A stretch of 64,000 nucleotides of DNA from Alphaproteobacteria bacterium. Lineage in GTDB: Bacteria; Pseudomonadota; Alphaproteobacteria; RF32; CAG-239. Location of the stretch: the NCBI GenBank assembly GCA_015062305.1, contig SUUX01000002.1, positions 62,001-126,000 of the forward strand, written 5' to 3'. Of this stretch, positions 1 through 8,820 are shown in pieces. The notes beneath the pieces were generated by a model. That model searched no databases. It had not been told where the DNA came from and saw nothing but the letters and a program-made list of their open reading frames with translations. The position numbers and the translations under genes are program-made. Every line of letters begins with the position of its first letter. The stretch's first letter is position 1.

Positions 1-207
1 GTAGGAGGACTTCTTCCTGCTAAATGTATAATAGATTATATTGATACATATATTTATTTGGTTTTGCTTTCATCAATCGCAGCCATTATGTTGTTTAAGG
101 ATTTGTTTAGGTTGCATTCTTTTTTCAAACACGTTTTGATATCGACAATTGCGGCTACTGTGTTTTACTCATACTTTCAGTTATTATCATCATGTTTTTT
201 ATCCTAA
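1..207 (+). CDS. C-terminal end of an unidentified membrane protein (partial)
   Basis: An open frame runs from the first base of the window to a TAA at 205-207, giving 68 residues with no start inside the window. The residues are strongly hydrophobic, with two stretches that could span the membrane (around residues 18-32 and 46-65). Two hairpins with T-tracts follow, as expected after a gene end. The family cannot be named from this fragment, and without the upstream sequence it is not certain that the frame is coding. Confidence 0.4.
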   Translation, partial: VGGLLPAKCIIDYIDTYIYLVLLSSIAAIMLFKDLFRLHSFFKHVLISTIAATVFYSYFQLLSSCFLS

Positions 208-273
208 CAAAGCAATAATAACTTAGTGTTTTGCAGATAAAAATCCTAAGAAATTTTGGTAATTCCTAAAGGT

Positions 274-301
274 AAAGAGCAAGTTTTACTTGCTCTTTTT
301 T
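274..301 (+). terminator. Intrinsic terminator after the left-edge gene
   Basis: A 10-bp perfect stem (AAAGAGCAAG paired with CTTGCTCTTT) has a short TTTTA loop and runs into six or more T residues. It would end transcription of the truncated gene at the left edge. Confidence 0.75.
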
Positions 302-310
302 GTATACAAA

Positions 311-348
311 AAACCGCTCGCCAGGTTATTTTATGCGAGCGTTTTTTT
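311..348. terminator. Bidirectional terminator between left-edge gene and recN
   Basis: The arms CGCTCGC (315-321) and GCGAGCG (335-341) form a hairpin with a T-tract on the plus strand and an A-tract on the other side, so it can work in both directions. It lies between two convergent genes and probably ends the lpxC-bamD-recN transcript. A near relative with the same ACCGCTC core lies after ftsI at 7911-7937. Confidence 0.7.
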
Positions 349-419
349 GTTTCGCAATCCTCAATCAAGCTGATAAAAAATTTGGCCCATGAAAGATAAA
401 AATAACACAATTTTAAAAA

Positions 420-2084
420 TTATTTTATCAGCAATATATCAGCGGCTGCCCTCGCTTCATCTGTTATACAAGAGCCAGCTAACATACGGGCTATTTCTTC
501 TCTACGCTCACACTGTTCTAACTTATTCACCGATGTTGTAGTAATATTGTCTGTGGTAGATTTTTCAACTTTGTAGTGTTGTTTTCCTTGGGCAGCCACT
601 TGCGGAGAATGTGTAACAACCAAAACTTGAACATCTGAACCTAATTTACTCAAACGTTCTCCAACGGCCTGAGCCGTTGCGCCACCGATGCCGGCGTCAA
701 CCTCATCAAACACCATTGTTCCCACAGCAGAACTTTGAGCTAAATTTACTTTCAATGCCAACATAAATCTGGCAAGCTCACCGCCAGAGGCTATCTTACC
801 CAGCGGTCCTTGCGGAGAATTGGGGTTGGTTGCAACCGTAAAATTAACAGAATCATATCCGCTCTCGCCCCATGAAGTTTCAGCTTGTTTTTCTATCTGG
901 GTTATAAAACGTGCTTTTTCCATCTTGAGAGGAGGAAGTTCTTGCATAATTTTTTCATCTAATTTTTGAGCGGCATCAATTCTGGCTGCGTGTAGTGAGC
1001 CTGCGCTCTCTAAATAGGCCAGACGTTTCTCTTGCTCGGTTCGGCGGAGTGTGTTGATATTATCTTCACCAAACTCTATGTTGCTCAGACGGTTGCGAAA
1101 TTCAGATAAGGTGTCTGACAGCTCATCTACTGCAACTCCGTGTTTGCGAGCCAAATCTTTGAGAGCAAACAGACGGCCATCTATGTTTTCTTGCTCTGAT
1201 GTGTTTAATCCAATATCAGCAGAGGCATTTTCTATCCTATCCATGGCATCGGATACTTCTATCAAAGCTCTGTCCAAAGCTGCATAAATATCATCATAGC
1301 GGCCGCTGGCGTAACGGTTTGCTTTGTCTATGGCTGATTCTGCCTGACGTAGAGCTGATGATATGTCTTGATTGCCTCCAATTGCCTGATATGCATAGTT
1401 GAGGCTTTCGATGATTTTTTCGGAATTCATAAGCTCTTGTCGACGAGCTGATAATTCGGTTTCTTCTCCTTTGATGGGATTAATTCGCTCCAGTTCTCGA
1501 ACCCAATGCCGCAAGTTCTCTTCCTCTGCTTTGGCAGCGCTGATATCTGCTTCGGCTTTGGCTCTTTGTGCAGAAACAGAATGATATTCTTCCCATGCAG
1601 TGGAAACCTGTTGTAAAAGATGCTGATATTGTCCCCAAGAATCTAAAATATTGCGGTGATTGCATGGGTTTAATAATCCTTGATTGTCAAACTGACCATG
1701 AACCTCCACCAGCATTGCTCCAATTTCTTTTAGTATGCGGGCGCTTATGGGCTGGTCGTTTATAAATATTTTGCCTTTACCGTTTGTATCTAGTGTGCGT
1801 TTAATGATTATCTCGTCACCGGCTTCTATCTCATTTTCGCTAAGAAATTTTTGCAATGGTAAATTAGATTTTTGACCATCAAAAACTGCGGTTACGCTAA
1901 GCTTATCTGCTCCGTTGCGTATTAATGTTGTTTCTGCTCGTTTGCCAATAACCAAGCCTAAAGAATCTAGCAAAATAGATTTGCCGGCACCGGTTTCTCC
2001 GGTAAGCACACTCAAACCAGATGAAAAATCAAGATCTAGTTTGTCTATTAAAACAACATTGCGAATATATAGTGAACGGAGCAT
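420..2084 (-). CDS. recN: DNA repair protein RecN
   Basis: RecN is an SMC-like ATPase that acts in the cytoplasm on double-strand-break repair together with RecA. The 554 residues match the usual family length. The Walker A motif GETGAGKS lies at residues 29-36, a long coiled-coil region fills the middle, and the C-terminal half has the ABC signature SGGELARF and the Walker B segment VFDEVDAGIGG. The ATG follows the stop of bamD by 9 bases, with an AAGGA ribosome site overlapping the end of bamD, so the two are cotranscribed. lpxC-bamD-recN is a conserved alphaproteobacterial order. The gene ends just before a bidirectional terminator. Confidence 0.95.
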   Translation of the reverse strand: MLRSLYIRNVVLIDKLDLDFSSGLSVLTGETGAGKSILLDSLGLVIGKRAETTLIRNGADKLSVTAVFDGQKSNLPLQKFLSENEIEAGDEIIIKRTLDTNGKGKIFINDQPISARILKEIGAMLVEVHGQFDNQGLLNPCNHRNILDSWGQYQHLLQQVSTAWEEYHSVSAQRAKAEADISAAKAEEENLRHWVRELERINPIKGEETELSARRQELMNSEKIIESLNYAYQAIGGNQDISSALRQAESAIDKANRYASGRYDDIYAALDRALIEVSDAMDRIENASADIGLNTSEQENIDGRLFALKDLARKHGVAVDELSDTLSEFRNRLSNIEFGEDNINTLRRTEQEKRLAYLESAGSLHAARIDAAQKLDEKIMQELPPLKMEKARFITQIEKQAETSWGESGYDSVNFTVATNPNSPQGPLGKIASGGELARFMLALKVNLAQSSAVGTMVFDEVDAGIGGATAQAVGERLSKLGSDVQVLVVTHSPQVAAQGKQHYKVEKSTTDNITTTSVNKLEQCERREEIARMLAGSCITDEARAAADILLIK

Positions 2085-2093
2085 TACTAATCC

Positions 2094-2816
2094 TTATAGC
2101 TTTTGAGCTCTTTTATTCCATTTGCTGTCGGGATAGTTGTGAGCCAGAACTTTAACTACGTCTTGAAACTCTTTATTTAACCCTAAAGTTTTGTATACTT
2201 CTGCCTGGCGATATAAAGCTTCTTCTATGTGTCCAGTTGTTTGATAGTTATTTACGACCTCAGAAAAACGATTGAGGGCAGAAAGATAGTTTTTTTGATT
2301 GAGATAAAAACGTCCGACTTCCATCTCTTGTCCGGCCAGATGGTCTTTTATTAAATCCATTTTTAAGCGTGCGTCTTTGGCATATTCGGAATCCGGAAAA
2401 CGAATGATTACCTGATTAAAAGCATCTTGTGCCTGACGGGTGATACCTTGATCTTTTTCAATACCAACAATTTGCTCATAATAGCATAATCCTCTCATAT
2501 AATATGCATAAGCAATGTCTTGATTGCCCGGGTGATACTTGATGAAACGTTCTAAGCTGATGATTGCATCATCATACTTTTGGTCTTTGTAATATGCATA
2601 GGCTCCCATCAATTTGGCTTTGGTTGCCCATTTTGAATAGGGATGCTCTAACTCTACTTTTTCAAAATTGGCGGCAGCTTTGGCATAAGATGTTTTGTTT
2701 AGCTGCTTATACGCCCTGTTGTAGAGAGCTTCAGCAGATAAATGCTCATCTTTGGGAGCAGACGAGCAAGCAGATAAAGCTAAAACACAGGATAATAATG
2801 CAACATATTTCTTCAT
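2094..2816 (-). CDS. bamD: Outer membrane assembly lipoprotein BamD
   Basis: BamD is the essential lipoprotein of the BAM complex, which folds beta-barrel proteins into the outer membrane. The 240-residue product starts with a lipoprotein signal peptide ending in the lipobox LSAC, with Cys17 as the lipidated residue. TPR-like repeats follow (for example ALYNRAYKQL and AYYMRGLCYY), typical of the family. The ATG lies 3 bases after the lpxC stop, and its ribosome site GAGGAA overlaps the last lpxC codons, so translation is probably coupled. The YfiO/ComL family match is strong by motif and gene order. Confidence 0.93.
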   Translation of the reverse strand: MKKYVALLSCVLALSACSSAPKDEHLSAEALYNRAYKQLNKTSYAKAAANFEKVELEHPYSKWATKAKLMGAYAYYKDQKYDDAIISLERFIKYHPGNQDIAYAYYMRGLCYYEQIVGIEKDQGITRQAQDAFNQVIIRFPDSEYAKDARLKMDLIKDHLAGQEMEVGRFYLNQKNYLSALNRFSEVVNNYQTTGHIEEALYRQAEVYKTLGLNKEFQDVVKVLAHNYPDSKWNKRAQKL

Positions 2817-2819
2817 GAT

Positions 2820-3674
2820 TTATTCCTCAACAATTTGATAATTAGCAGGGTTAGAAAACAAAACTTTTAAAATCTGATTATTATGATAATGCCCACTTTT
2901 GGTGGCGATAAGCTTGCCTATAATTTGGTGATCTGCCGTATACAAATCGCCTATAGCATCTATAACTTTGTGGTTTACACATTCGTTTGGAACTCGAAAA
3001 CCACCTTCGTTTAATATTGTATCACCATCTAAAACAACAGCGTTATCAAGGCTCCCTCCTTTGATAAGTCCAATGGATTTTAGGTAATCAACCTGATACT
3101 TTTCACAAAACGTCCGACATGGAGCAACTTGAGAAGCAAAAAGGTCTTCATTTATTGTAGAAGAAAACTCTTGATGACCAACAACCTTAGACGGAAAATC
3201 TATGATAAAATCTACGGCAAAATCATCAGAAGGCAAAAGCTTAACAACAGCTCCTTTGCCATCATCAAAACAAATTGGCCTTAATACTTTTATTTTTTTG
3301 CGAGGAGAATTTTGTGCAACAACCCCCACTTTTTTAATTGCATGATAAAAAGGCAGTGCGGAGCCATCCATAATAGGAATTTCTGGATTATTAATTTCGA
3401 TAATGGCATTATCTATTTGAAGAATTGCAAGCGTGGACATTAGGTGTTCAATTGTAGAAACAATGTTGCCTTTGGCATCACCAAGGCACGTGCAGTTTCG
3501 TGTATCTACAACATTATTATATGTGGCTTTTATGCCGGTATGCGCATCAATGTCTGAACGCACAAAAATAATACCATGGTTTGCGGGAGCCGGTTTTATA
3601 TTAAGCAAGCTCTCACATCCGGAATGCAAACCAATCCCTTTTATGGCAACTTCTTTAGCAAGCGTATGCTGCAA
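2820..3674 (-). CDS. lpxC: UDP-3-O-acyl-N-acetylglucosamine deacetylase LpxC
   Basis: LpxC carries out the committed step of lipid A synthesis, a zinc-dependent deacetylation in the cytoplasm. Zinc-ligand motifs are visible: STIEHLMSTL near residue 77 and HKVIDAIGDL near residue 235, with the general base region GHYHNNQI near 262. The product is 284 residues, slightly short of typical LpxC (about 300). The start is TTG at 3672-3674, chosen because AGGAG lies 7 bases upstream and the frame begins with the usual QxTL-type N-terminus. Its presence implies lipopolysaccharide in this organism. In most alphaproteobacteria ftsZ lies upstream; here RNase P RNA does. Confidence 0.95.
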   Translation of the reverse strand: MQHTLAKEVAIKGIGLHSGCESLLNIKPAPANHGIIFVRSDIDAHTGIKATYNNVVDTRNCTCLGDAKGNIVSTIEHLMSTLAILQIDNAIIEINNPEIPIMDGSALPFYHAIKKVGVVAQNSPRKKIKVLRPICFDDGKGAVVKLLPSDDFAVDFIIDFPSKVVGHQEFSSTINEDLFASQVAPCRTFCEKYQVDYLKSIGLIKGGSLDNAVVLDGDTILNEGGFRVPNECVNHKVIDAIGDLYTADHQIIGKLIATKSGHYHNNQILKVLFSNPANYQIVEE

Positions 3675-3705
3675 TTGTTATCTCCTTTTATACTCAAACT
3701 TCTTT

Positions 3706-4090
3706 AGGGTAGCCTATAAGCCGGGTTCTGTACTCTCATTGCAAGAGCGATAGCTATTCATCTGGGCTGATTATCACTAATACAGCTCGTTGCGACCTAC
3801 CTCTGGAGCGGAAGGAGAACATTCCGTGTAGTACAGTTTACACAAAGGCACTTGCACTCTCCTAACTTGGTCTTGCTTCAAACAGGGTTTACCTTGCCAA
3901 AGCTGTTGCCAGCTTTGCGGTGAGCTCTTACCTCGCCTTTTCAGCCTTACCAAAAAAACTTTGGCGGTTTGTTTTCTGTGGCACTTTCCCTTGGGTTTCC
4001 CCAGCCAGACGTTATCTGGTGTTTTGCTCCCCCGAAGCCCGGACTTTCCTCACAATAAACAAAGCTATTGCGCAGCTATCCGGCTACCCG
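3706..4090 (-). ncRNA. rnpB: RNase P RNA
   Basis: This is the catalytic RNA that trims the 5' ends of pre-tRNAs. On the minus strand the conserved 5' block GAGGAAAGTCCGGGCT and the 3' block ACAGAACCCGGCTTA are both readable. The ends pair as the P1 helix: GGGTAGCC (4082-4089) with GGCTACCC (3707-3714). The length of about 385 nt is normal for a bacterial A-type RNA. The exact ends are set by the P1 pairing and may differ by a few bases. It ends about 30 bases before the TTG of lpxC and could lead into that operon. Confidence 0.93.
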
Positions 4091-4273
4091 AAAAATAGAA
4101 TATCACCTACATATTTGATTGCAAGAGGTTTGTTTTTAGAAACACCAAAAAAAATGTAAAAAAATATCCCCAATTTTTATTTTTTTTATTTTTGAGGGTC
4201 AGCATAGGGTTGATGGAATCGCCCGCATATTTTTATAGAACAAAACCAGAACAGTTAATAAAATACTAAAAAT

Positions 4274-4298
4274 TCCCATTGATTCCCATATAATCCCA
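4274..4298. promoter_or_regulatory. Three MraZ boxes upstream of mraZ
   Basis: On the minus strand TGGGA occurs three times with exact 5-base spacers (4274-4278, 4284-4288, 4294-4298). A fourth, degenerate copy (TGGTA, 4304-4308) is in phase. Direct TGGGN repeats at 10-bp spacing are the known operator of MraZ, which represses its own operon. Their position just upstream of the mraZ -10 box makes autoregulation very likely. Confidence 0.88.
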
Positions 4299-4312
4299 TG
4301 TTATACCATATA

Positions 4313-4318
4313 TATAAT
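4313..4318 (+). promoter_or_regulatory. Likely -10 box of the mraZ promoter
   Basis: A perfect TATAAT lies 25 bases upstream of the mraZ start, immediately after the MraZ boxes. No good -35 hexamer sits at the usual distance, because that position is occupied by the third and fourth TGGGN repeats. Confidence 0.6.
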
Positions 4319-4342
4319 GTTTTTTAGTTAAGGATCTTACAA

Positions 4343-4810
4343 TTGCGTAAAACATTTTTATTTATGGATACGATTTTGAACAAGGTGGATGCCAAAGGGC
4401 GTGTTTCCTTGCCGTCTGATTATCGCGCAATTGTTAAAGAGACTGGCTCTGAGATTGTATGCTATCGCAGCCTTTCGGCTCCGTGTATCGAGGGATGTTT
4501 GGAAGATTTGCTTGATAAATTGGCTACACAAATGGAAGATTCGCTAGATTTCTTTTCCGAAACCCAAGATGATTTAACAAATCTTGTTTTTGGAGATGCG
4601 AAAAGGTACCCCTTTGATTCTACCGGTCGGGTTATGTTGTCTGAAAAACTCTTGAAACATGCAGAGATTAAAGATTGCGCTGTATTTGTCGGGAAAGGAC
4701 GCAAATTTCAGATTTGGAACCCTCAAAATTGGGAGAAAGAAGAGCAACGGATTCGAACTGCAGCAATGAAAAACCGTCCTGCAATCAGAGAGGTGGCTCG
4801 TGAATCTTAA
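4343..4810 (+). CDS. mraZ: Transcriptional regulator MraZ
   Basis: MraZ is an AbrB-like DNA-binding protein that controls the dcw (division and cell wall) cluster. The first SpoVT/AbrB-like half is visible at residues 8-28 (DTILNKVDAKGRVSLPSDYR), and the second near residue 93 (YPFDSTGRVMLSEKLL). The product is 155 residues, the normal size. A TTG start at 4343 is preferred over ATG 4364: AGGA lies 8 bases upstream of the TTG, and the longer N-terminus aligns with other alphaproteobacterial MraZ proteins. The stop overlaps the rsmH start by 11 bases. Confidence 0.93.
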   Translation: MRKTFLFMDTILNKVDAKGRVSLPSDYRAIVKETGSEIVCYRSLSAPCIEGCLEDLLDKLATQMEDSLDFFSETQDDLTNLVFGDAKRYPFDSTGRVMLSEKLLKHAEIKDCAVFVGKGRKFQIWNPQNWEKEEQRIRTAAMKNRPAIREVARES

Positions 4811-5741
4811 TTATCAAAAACATTTTCCGGTAATGTTGCCTGAAATTTTGCAAGCGCTTGCTCCAGAAGATGGCAAGGTGTATGTAGATGCTACTTTTGG
4901 GAATGGCGGATATAGTGAAGCAATCTTAAAAACTGCCAACTGCAAAGTTATTGCTCTGGACCGAGACCCTAATGTGTTGGCAAGAACTCAGGAACTGAAG
5001 AATTTATATGGCGATAGATTTGAATTTAGGGCCGGTCAATTTGGTAACTTTGCTGACCTTATTTCTGAAACAATTGATGGTGCTGTATTTGACATTGGAG
5101 TATCCTCTATGCAACTGGACGAAGCAGATAGAGGATTTTCTTTTGCCAAAGATGCTCCTTTGGATATGAGAATGTCTCAAAAAGGCGAAACAGCTGCTGA
5201 TTTGATAAATTCATTGTCTGAGGCTGAGTTGGCCGATATCATATATAACTACGGCGAAGAAAGAAAATCCAGACAAATTGCTAAAAGAATTGTTGAATTT
5301 CGTAAAAACAAACCGATTTCTACAACCAAAGAACTGGCTGAAATTATTTATGGTGTAATTCACAAAACACCAAACACTATTGACCCGGCAACTCGTACGT
5401 TTCAGGCATTGAGAATTGCCGTAAATGATGAATTGGGCGAGTTGCAAAAGGGACTTAGAGGAGCTGCCGAACGTCTTGGAGCAAACGGAAAATTGGTTGT
5501 GGTGGATTTCCACTCGTTGGAAGACAGAATCGTAAAAACTTTTTTTAAAGAAAACAGCAACAAAAATCGTCATGTTTCTAAATATGGCAAAGGTACAGCT
5601 ATTGATGATGATGCAATATTTGTAACATGCTCAAAAGCAATAAAACCATCTGATGAAGAAATAAAAATTAACCCTCGTTCACGTTCTGCAAAAATGCGTT
5701 TTGCCGTGAAAAAAGATAAAACACAAAAGGAGCAAAATTAA
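4800..5741 (+). CDS. rsmH: 16S rRNA (cytosine(1402)-N(4))-methyltransferase RsmH
   Basis: RsmH methylates N4 of C1402 in the 16S rRNA decoding centre using S-adenosylmethionine. The SAM-binding motif DATFGNGGYSEAIL is near residue 30 and the family motif DFHSLEDRIVKTFF near residue 237. The product is 313 residues, the usual length. The start is GTG at 4800, inside the end of mraZ, so translation is probably coupled. The stop codon TAA shares a base with the ATG of ftsL. mraZ-rsmH-ftsL-ftsI is the standard head of the dcw cluster. Confidence 0.95.
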   Translation: MNLNYQKHFPVMLPEILQALAPEDGKVYVDATFGNGGYSEAILKTANCKVIALDRDPNVLARTQELKNLYGDRFEFRAGQFGNFADLISETIDGAVFDIGVSSMQLDEADRGFSFAKDAPLDMRMSQKGETAADLINSLSEAELADIIYNYGEERKSRQIAKRIVEFRKNKPISTTKELAEIIYGVIHKTPNTIDPATRTFQALRIAVNDELGELQKGLRGAAERLGANGKLVVVDFHSLEDRIVKTFFKENSNKNRHVSKYGKGTAIDDDAIFVTCSKAIKPSDEEIKINPRSRSAKMRFAVKKDKTQKEQN

Positions 5742-6124
5742 TGAATACAACAAAATTGGCAGCATTATCTTTGTGGTTTGTTCTTCCTTGCCTTTTGGGT
5801 TTTAGTTCTTTGGTTATGAAAAACATGGTACAAGAGCTGGAAACAGAGCTCAATACTATCAATAGCAACATCAGAAATGATATTAGAAGCATCCATGTTT
5901 TGAATGCTGAATGGTCTCATCTAAACAATCCGTCTCGCTTAAGAAAATTGGCGGCTAAACATATTTCATTGAATCCGGTTCAAGCTGAACAAATTATTAA
6001 CTATTCTGCGTTACCATTTAATCATGAGGGCGGCGAATCGAGAAAACTTGCTGCTCGCAAAAATATTTCTAATTATGCAGAGCATAACAAGGGTCTAAAA
6101 AAACTTACGAGTGCTCACAGATAG
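5741..6124 (+). CDS. ftsL: Cell division protein FtsL
   Basis: FtsL is a small bitopic membrane protein that bridges FtsQ and FtsB to the FtsW-FtsI septal synthase. The 127-residue product has one transmembrane segment (residues about 6-26), a coiled coil, and the alphaproteobacterial pattern EWSHLNNPSRLRKLAAKHI. FtsL proteins are poorly conserved, so identification rests on topology, this motif, and position between rsmH and ftsI. The ATG overlaps the rsmH stop (TAATG). Confidence 0.85.
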   Translation: MNTTKLAALSLWFVLPCLLGFSSLVMKNMVQELETELNTINSNIRNDIRSIHVLNAEWSHLNNPSRLRKLAAKHISLNPVQAEQIINYSALPFNHEGGESRKLAARKNISNYAEHNKGLKKLTSAHR

Positions 6125-6144
6125 TGGTATAGGCAAAAGCAGGA

Positions 6145-7881
6145 ATGTTCGGAAAGTATTTTTCGAAAAAGAAATCGGGTAATTTTTACCTTCCGGGAGA
6201 AGAAATAAAACTTGATAGAGTTGTTTCTTTGGGAGGGGGCTTGGCTTGCGAAAAAGATCCTCTTTCTGTGTGCAAATCCAGAATATCCTTAGGAATAGCG
6301 GGTTTTGCTGCTGTATACCTGTTAATTGCTTGGAGATTGTTTGATCTTTGTGTGGTGCCATATTTGAGTGCAGAAACAGTTGTTCAGAAGTCTGTGGCAA
6401 ATCATAACCCCATAACCAGAGCGGATATTGTTGATAGAAACGGCACTATCATTGCTACATCTTTGCCCACTGTTAACCTATATGCAAAACCCCATAAAAT
6501 TATAGATGCAGAAAGTGCTGCAAAAGAATTAGTTAAAGTGTTGCCAGAGCTAAAATATGAAATAGTATTAAAAAAACTACGTCATAAAGGAACTTTTGTT
6601 TATTTGAAGAGAAACCTAACTCCTTCACAACAATATCAGATTAATTATTTAGGAATTCCGGGGTTGGAGTTTGAAAACGGAGAAAAACGAGTATATCCAC
6701 ACAAAAACCTGTTTGCCCATATTGTAGGATCAACAGATATTGATAATGAAGGAATATCCGGAATTGAAAAAGCTTTGAATGACAGATTGACCCATTCTGA
6801 TATTCCTCTGCAATTATCTATTGATGCGGGCATACAAGACACCGTTAGGGAACTGCTAAAAGAAGGTATGGAAAAATATCATGCGATTGGTGCTACAGCA
6901 GCATTGATGGAAGTAAAAACAGGAGAAATTATTTCTTTGGTATCTTTGCCTGATTTTGACCCTAACACAAACAAAGTTAAAACTGAAAAAGCTTTGTTTA
7001 ATATGGCCACCAAAGGTGTTTATGAGCCAGGATCGGTGTTGAAAATATTTAATACGGCGATGTCTTTGGAGAGTGGAAAAGTTAAGGTTTCTGACAAATT
7101 TGATGCAACAAAGCCTTTGAAACTTCGTCAAAATGTGATTAAGGATTATCGAGGTGAAAATCGCTGGCTGTCAGTTCCAGAAATTTTGGTATATTCATCA
7201 AATATCGGTTCAGCACAAATGGCACTAAAAGTTGGTGGAACAGAGCAAAGAAACTTCTTAGAAAAAATTGGTTTGTTTGAGCCGCTAGATATTGAAGTTG
7301 CAGAAAAGGGAAAACCAATAGTGCCAAAAAAATGGAGTGAGAGTACGGTTGCTACTGTAGCCTATGGATATGGTGTTGCTGTTTCACCCCTGCATGTAGT
7401 TAGCGGATATGCTGCAATGATAAATGGAGGAATTTATCATAGCCCGTCATTTATCAAAGACGGACCTAAGAGCAAAGATGGGCACAGAGTAATTTCTAAT
7501 AAAACATCAAATTCTATGCGCAAATTGATGAGGTTGGTGGTGACAGACGGCTCCGGAAAAAGAGCTAATGTTCCCGGGTATGAGGTGGGAGGAAAAACCG
7601 GAACTGCAAATAAACTTTCGGAAAGAGGTAAATATGTAGACAAGAAAGTTAGGACTACTTTTGTTTCTGCTTTTCCGATATCTGACCCAAAATATGCTTT
7701 GATTGTAATGCTTGATGAACCTAAAGCAATAAAAGAAACTTGGGGGTTTGTAACATCTGGTTGGAATACAGTACCAACAGCATCAAAAATAATATCTGCA
7801 ATTGCCCCTCAACTTAACTTGAAGGCTAATTATGATATTGACGATTTGAGAAAACAAAGAATCATCGAAGCCAGTTATTGA
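6145..7881 (+). CDS. ftsI: Peptidoglycan D,D-transpeptidase FtsI (PBP3)
   Basis: FtsI is the septal class B penicillin-binding protein that crosslinks peptidoglycan during division in complex with FtsW. A single membrane anchor lies at residues about 47-70. The transpeptidase motifs are complete: SxxK at S297-K300 (GSVLK), SSN at 351-353, and KTGT near residue 484. The length of 578 residues is typical. It begins 20 bases after ftsL and ends in a strong terminator, so murE, murF, mraY and the rest of the usual cluster do not follow. Confidence 0.95.
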   Translation: MFGKYFSKKKSGNFYLPGEEIKLDRVVSLGGGLACEKDPLSVCKSRISLGIAGFAAVYLLIAWRLFDLCVVPYLSAETVVQKSVANHNPITRADIVDRNGTIIATSLPTVNLYAKPHKIIDAESAAKELVKVLPELKYEIVLKKLRHKGTFVYLKRNLTPSQQYQINYLGIPGLEFENGEKRVYPHKNLFAHIVGSTDIDNEGISGIEKALNDRLTHSDIPLQLSIDAGIQDTVRELLKEGMEKYHAIGATAALMEVKTGEIISLVSLPDFDPNTNKVKTEKALFNMATKGVYEPGSVLKIFNTAMSLESGKVKVSDKFDATKPLKLRQNVIKDYRGENRWLSVPEILVYSSNIGSAQMALKVGGTEQRNFLEKIGLFEPLDIEVAEKGKPIVPKKWSESTVATVAYGYGVAVSPLHVVSGYAAMINGGIYHSPSFIKDGPKSKDGHRVISNKTSNSMRKLMRLVVTDGSGKRANVPGYEVGGKTGTANKLSERGKYVDKKVRTTFVSAFPISDPKYALIVMLDEPKAIKETWGFVTSGWNTVPTASKIISAIAPQLNLKANYDIDDLRKQRIIEASY

Positions 7882-7910
7882 TTTAATCTATAAAAGATTA
7901 ATAATATTAC

Positions 7911-7937
7911 AAAAAACCGCTCTTGCGAGCGGTTTTT
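7911..7937. terminator. Bidirectional terminator after ftsI
   Basis: An AAAACCGCTC stem pairs with GAGCGGTTTT around a TTGC loop, with A and T tracts on both sides. It separates the convergent ftsI and TrcR-like genes and closes the shortened dcw operon. Confidence 0.85.
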
Positions 7938-7952
7938 ATGGTAATTTGCTAA

Positions 7953-8789
7953 TTAGGCTTTTTTCTTAGCCGGTGTTTTTTTGTCCGTAGTTTTCTTTTT
8001 GGCTGAAGCCTTTTTCTTGGTTGCTGTTTTCTTAGCTACAGTCTTTTTGACCGAAGTCTTCTTTGACGCTGCCTTTTTGGTGGCTGTTTTCTTAGCTACA
8101 GTCTTTTTGGCCGGAGCTTTTTTGGCTGTTGCCTTTTTGGCGGCTGTTTTCTTAGCCGGTGTTTTTTTGGCCGTAGTTTTCTTTTTGGCTGTTGCCTTCT
8201 TAACAGTGGTTTTCTTTGAGGCCGTAGACTTCTTCTTGGCAGGAGTTTTTTTCTTTTTCTCCTTTACCGGCTTGGGTTGTGATGCAACTAAAGCCTGTTC
8301 CAAATCTTTTTCTGAACACAAACCAATGGTTACCGGATTTTTGGCTCTGATATTGGCCATATCTTTGTGAGTACCATTACGAATTGCCTCAATGGTGTTT
8401 TTGGTAGTGCCAATAATTTTGCAGATGAGAGAATCTTTAATCTGCGGATAATTTTTGATTACCCATGCTATAGCATTAGGTTTGTCTTGACGTTGAGACG
8501 GAGACAATACTTTTTTGGCCTTCATGTTGCTGGCCTTTACGTTTCTTTCCATTTCATTAGCCTGTAAATTTGCCTTATGGTCGGCTTCGCAACGGTGAAT
8601 TTCTTCCCATGTCAATTGACCATTGTCAATGGGTGAAAGTCCACGAATGTTGCCAGAAACCTCACCATCAGCAATGGCTTGAATTTCCAATTCATGAATC
8701 TCACAAAAAATTGAAATCTGACGAAATGTTAATGTCGTGTTTTCGACAAGCCAAACCGCTGTGGCTCTAGGCATAAGAGGAGCTGTCAT
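7953..8789 (-). CDS. TrcR-like (DUF1013) cell-cycle regulator with histone-H1-like C-terminal tail
   Basis: The first ~165 residues match the DUF1013 family, called TrcR in Caulobacter, an alphaproteobacterial cell-cycle transcription regulator. Diagnostic stretches are [17 protein letters not shown] at the start, [20 protein letters not shown], and [16 protein letters not shown], a helix-turn-helix-like region. The last ~105 residues are almost only Lys, Ala, Thr, Ser, Val and Pro in KKTxAKK-type repeats, like histone H1 or bacterial AlgP/Hc-type tails. The ATG at 8789 is chosen because GAAAGGAA precedes it and the conserved domain begins there; an upstream in-frame extension has no family match. 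The tail should bind DNA without sequence preference (inference). Confidence 0.85.
   Translation of the reverse strand: MTAPLMPRATAVWLVENTTLTFRQISIFCEIHELEIQAIADGEVSGNIRGLSPIDNGQLTWEEIHRCEADHKANLQANEMERNVKASNMKAKKVLSPSQRQDKPNAIAWVIKNYPQIKDSLICKIIGTTKNTIEAIRNGTHKDMANIRAKNPVTIGLCSEKDLEQALVASQPKPVKEKKKKTPAKKKSTASKKTTVKKATAKKKTTAKKTPAKKTAAKKATAKKAPAKKTVAKKTATKKAASKKTSVKKTVAKKTATKKKASAKKKTTDKKTPAKKKA
7970..8262 (-). repeat. Degenerate repeats encoding a KKTxAKK tail
   Basis: The 3' part of the TrcR-like gene is built from imperfect 12-30 bp units. The longest near-identical copies are about 60 bp apart (8026-8050 and 8086-8110, both carrying ttttcttagctacagtcttt). Units are multiples of three, so gain or loss of copies would change tail length without a frameshift. 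The repeats also create a long meaningless open frame on the other strand. Confidence 0.75.
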
Positions 8790-8820
8790 TGTATATTCCT
8801 TTCGATTCGTATAAAAAAAC

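Noticed and set aside
3920..4159. Open reading frame across the RNase P RNA
   Set aside because: It lies opposite the minus-strand rnpB gene, whose conserved blocks and P1 pairing explain the sequence; the translation has no sensible features.
7981..8370. Long plus-strand frame of Phe/Leu/Val/Ala repeats
   Set aside because: It is the antisense shadow of the Lys/Ala repeat tail of the TrcR-like gene; hydrophobic repeats arise automatically from AAR codons on the other strand.
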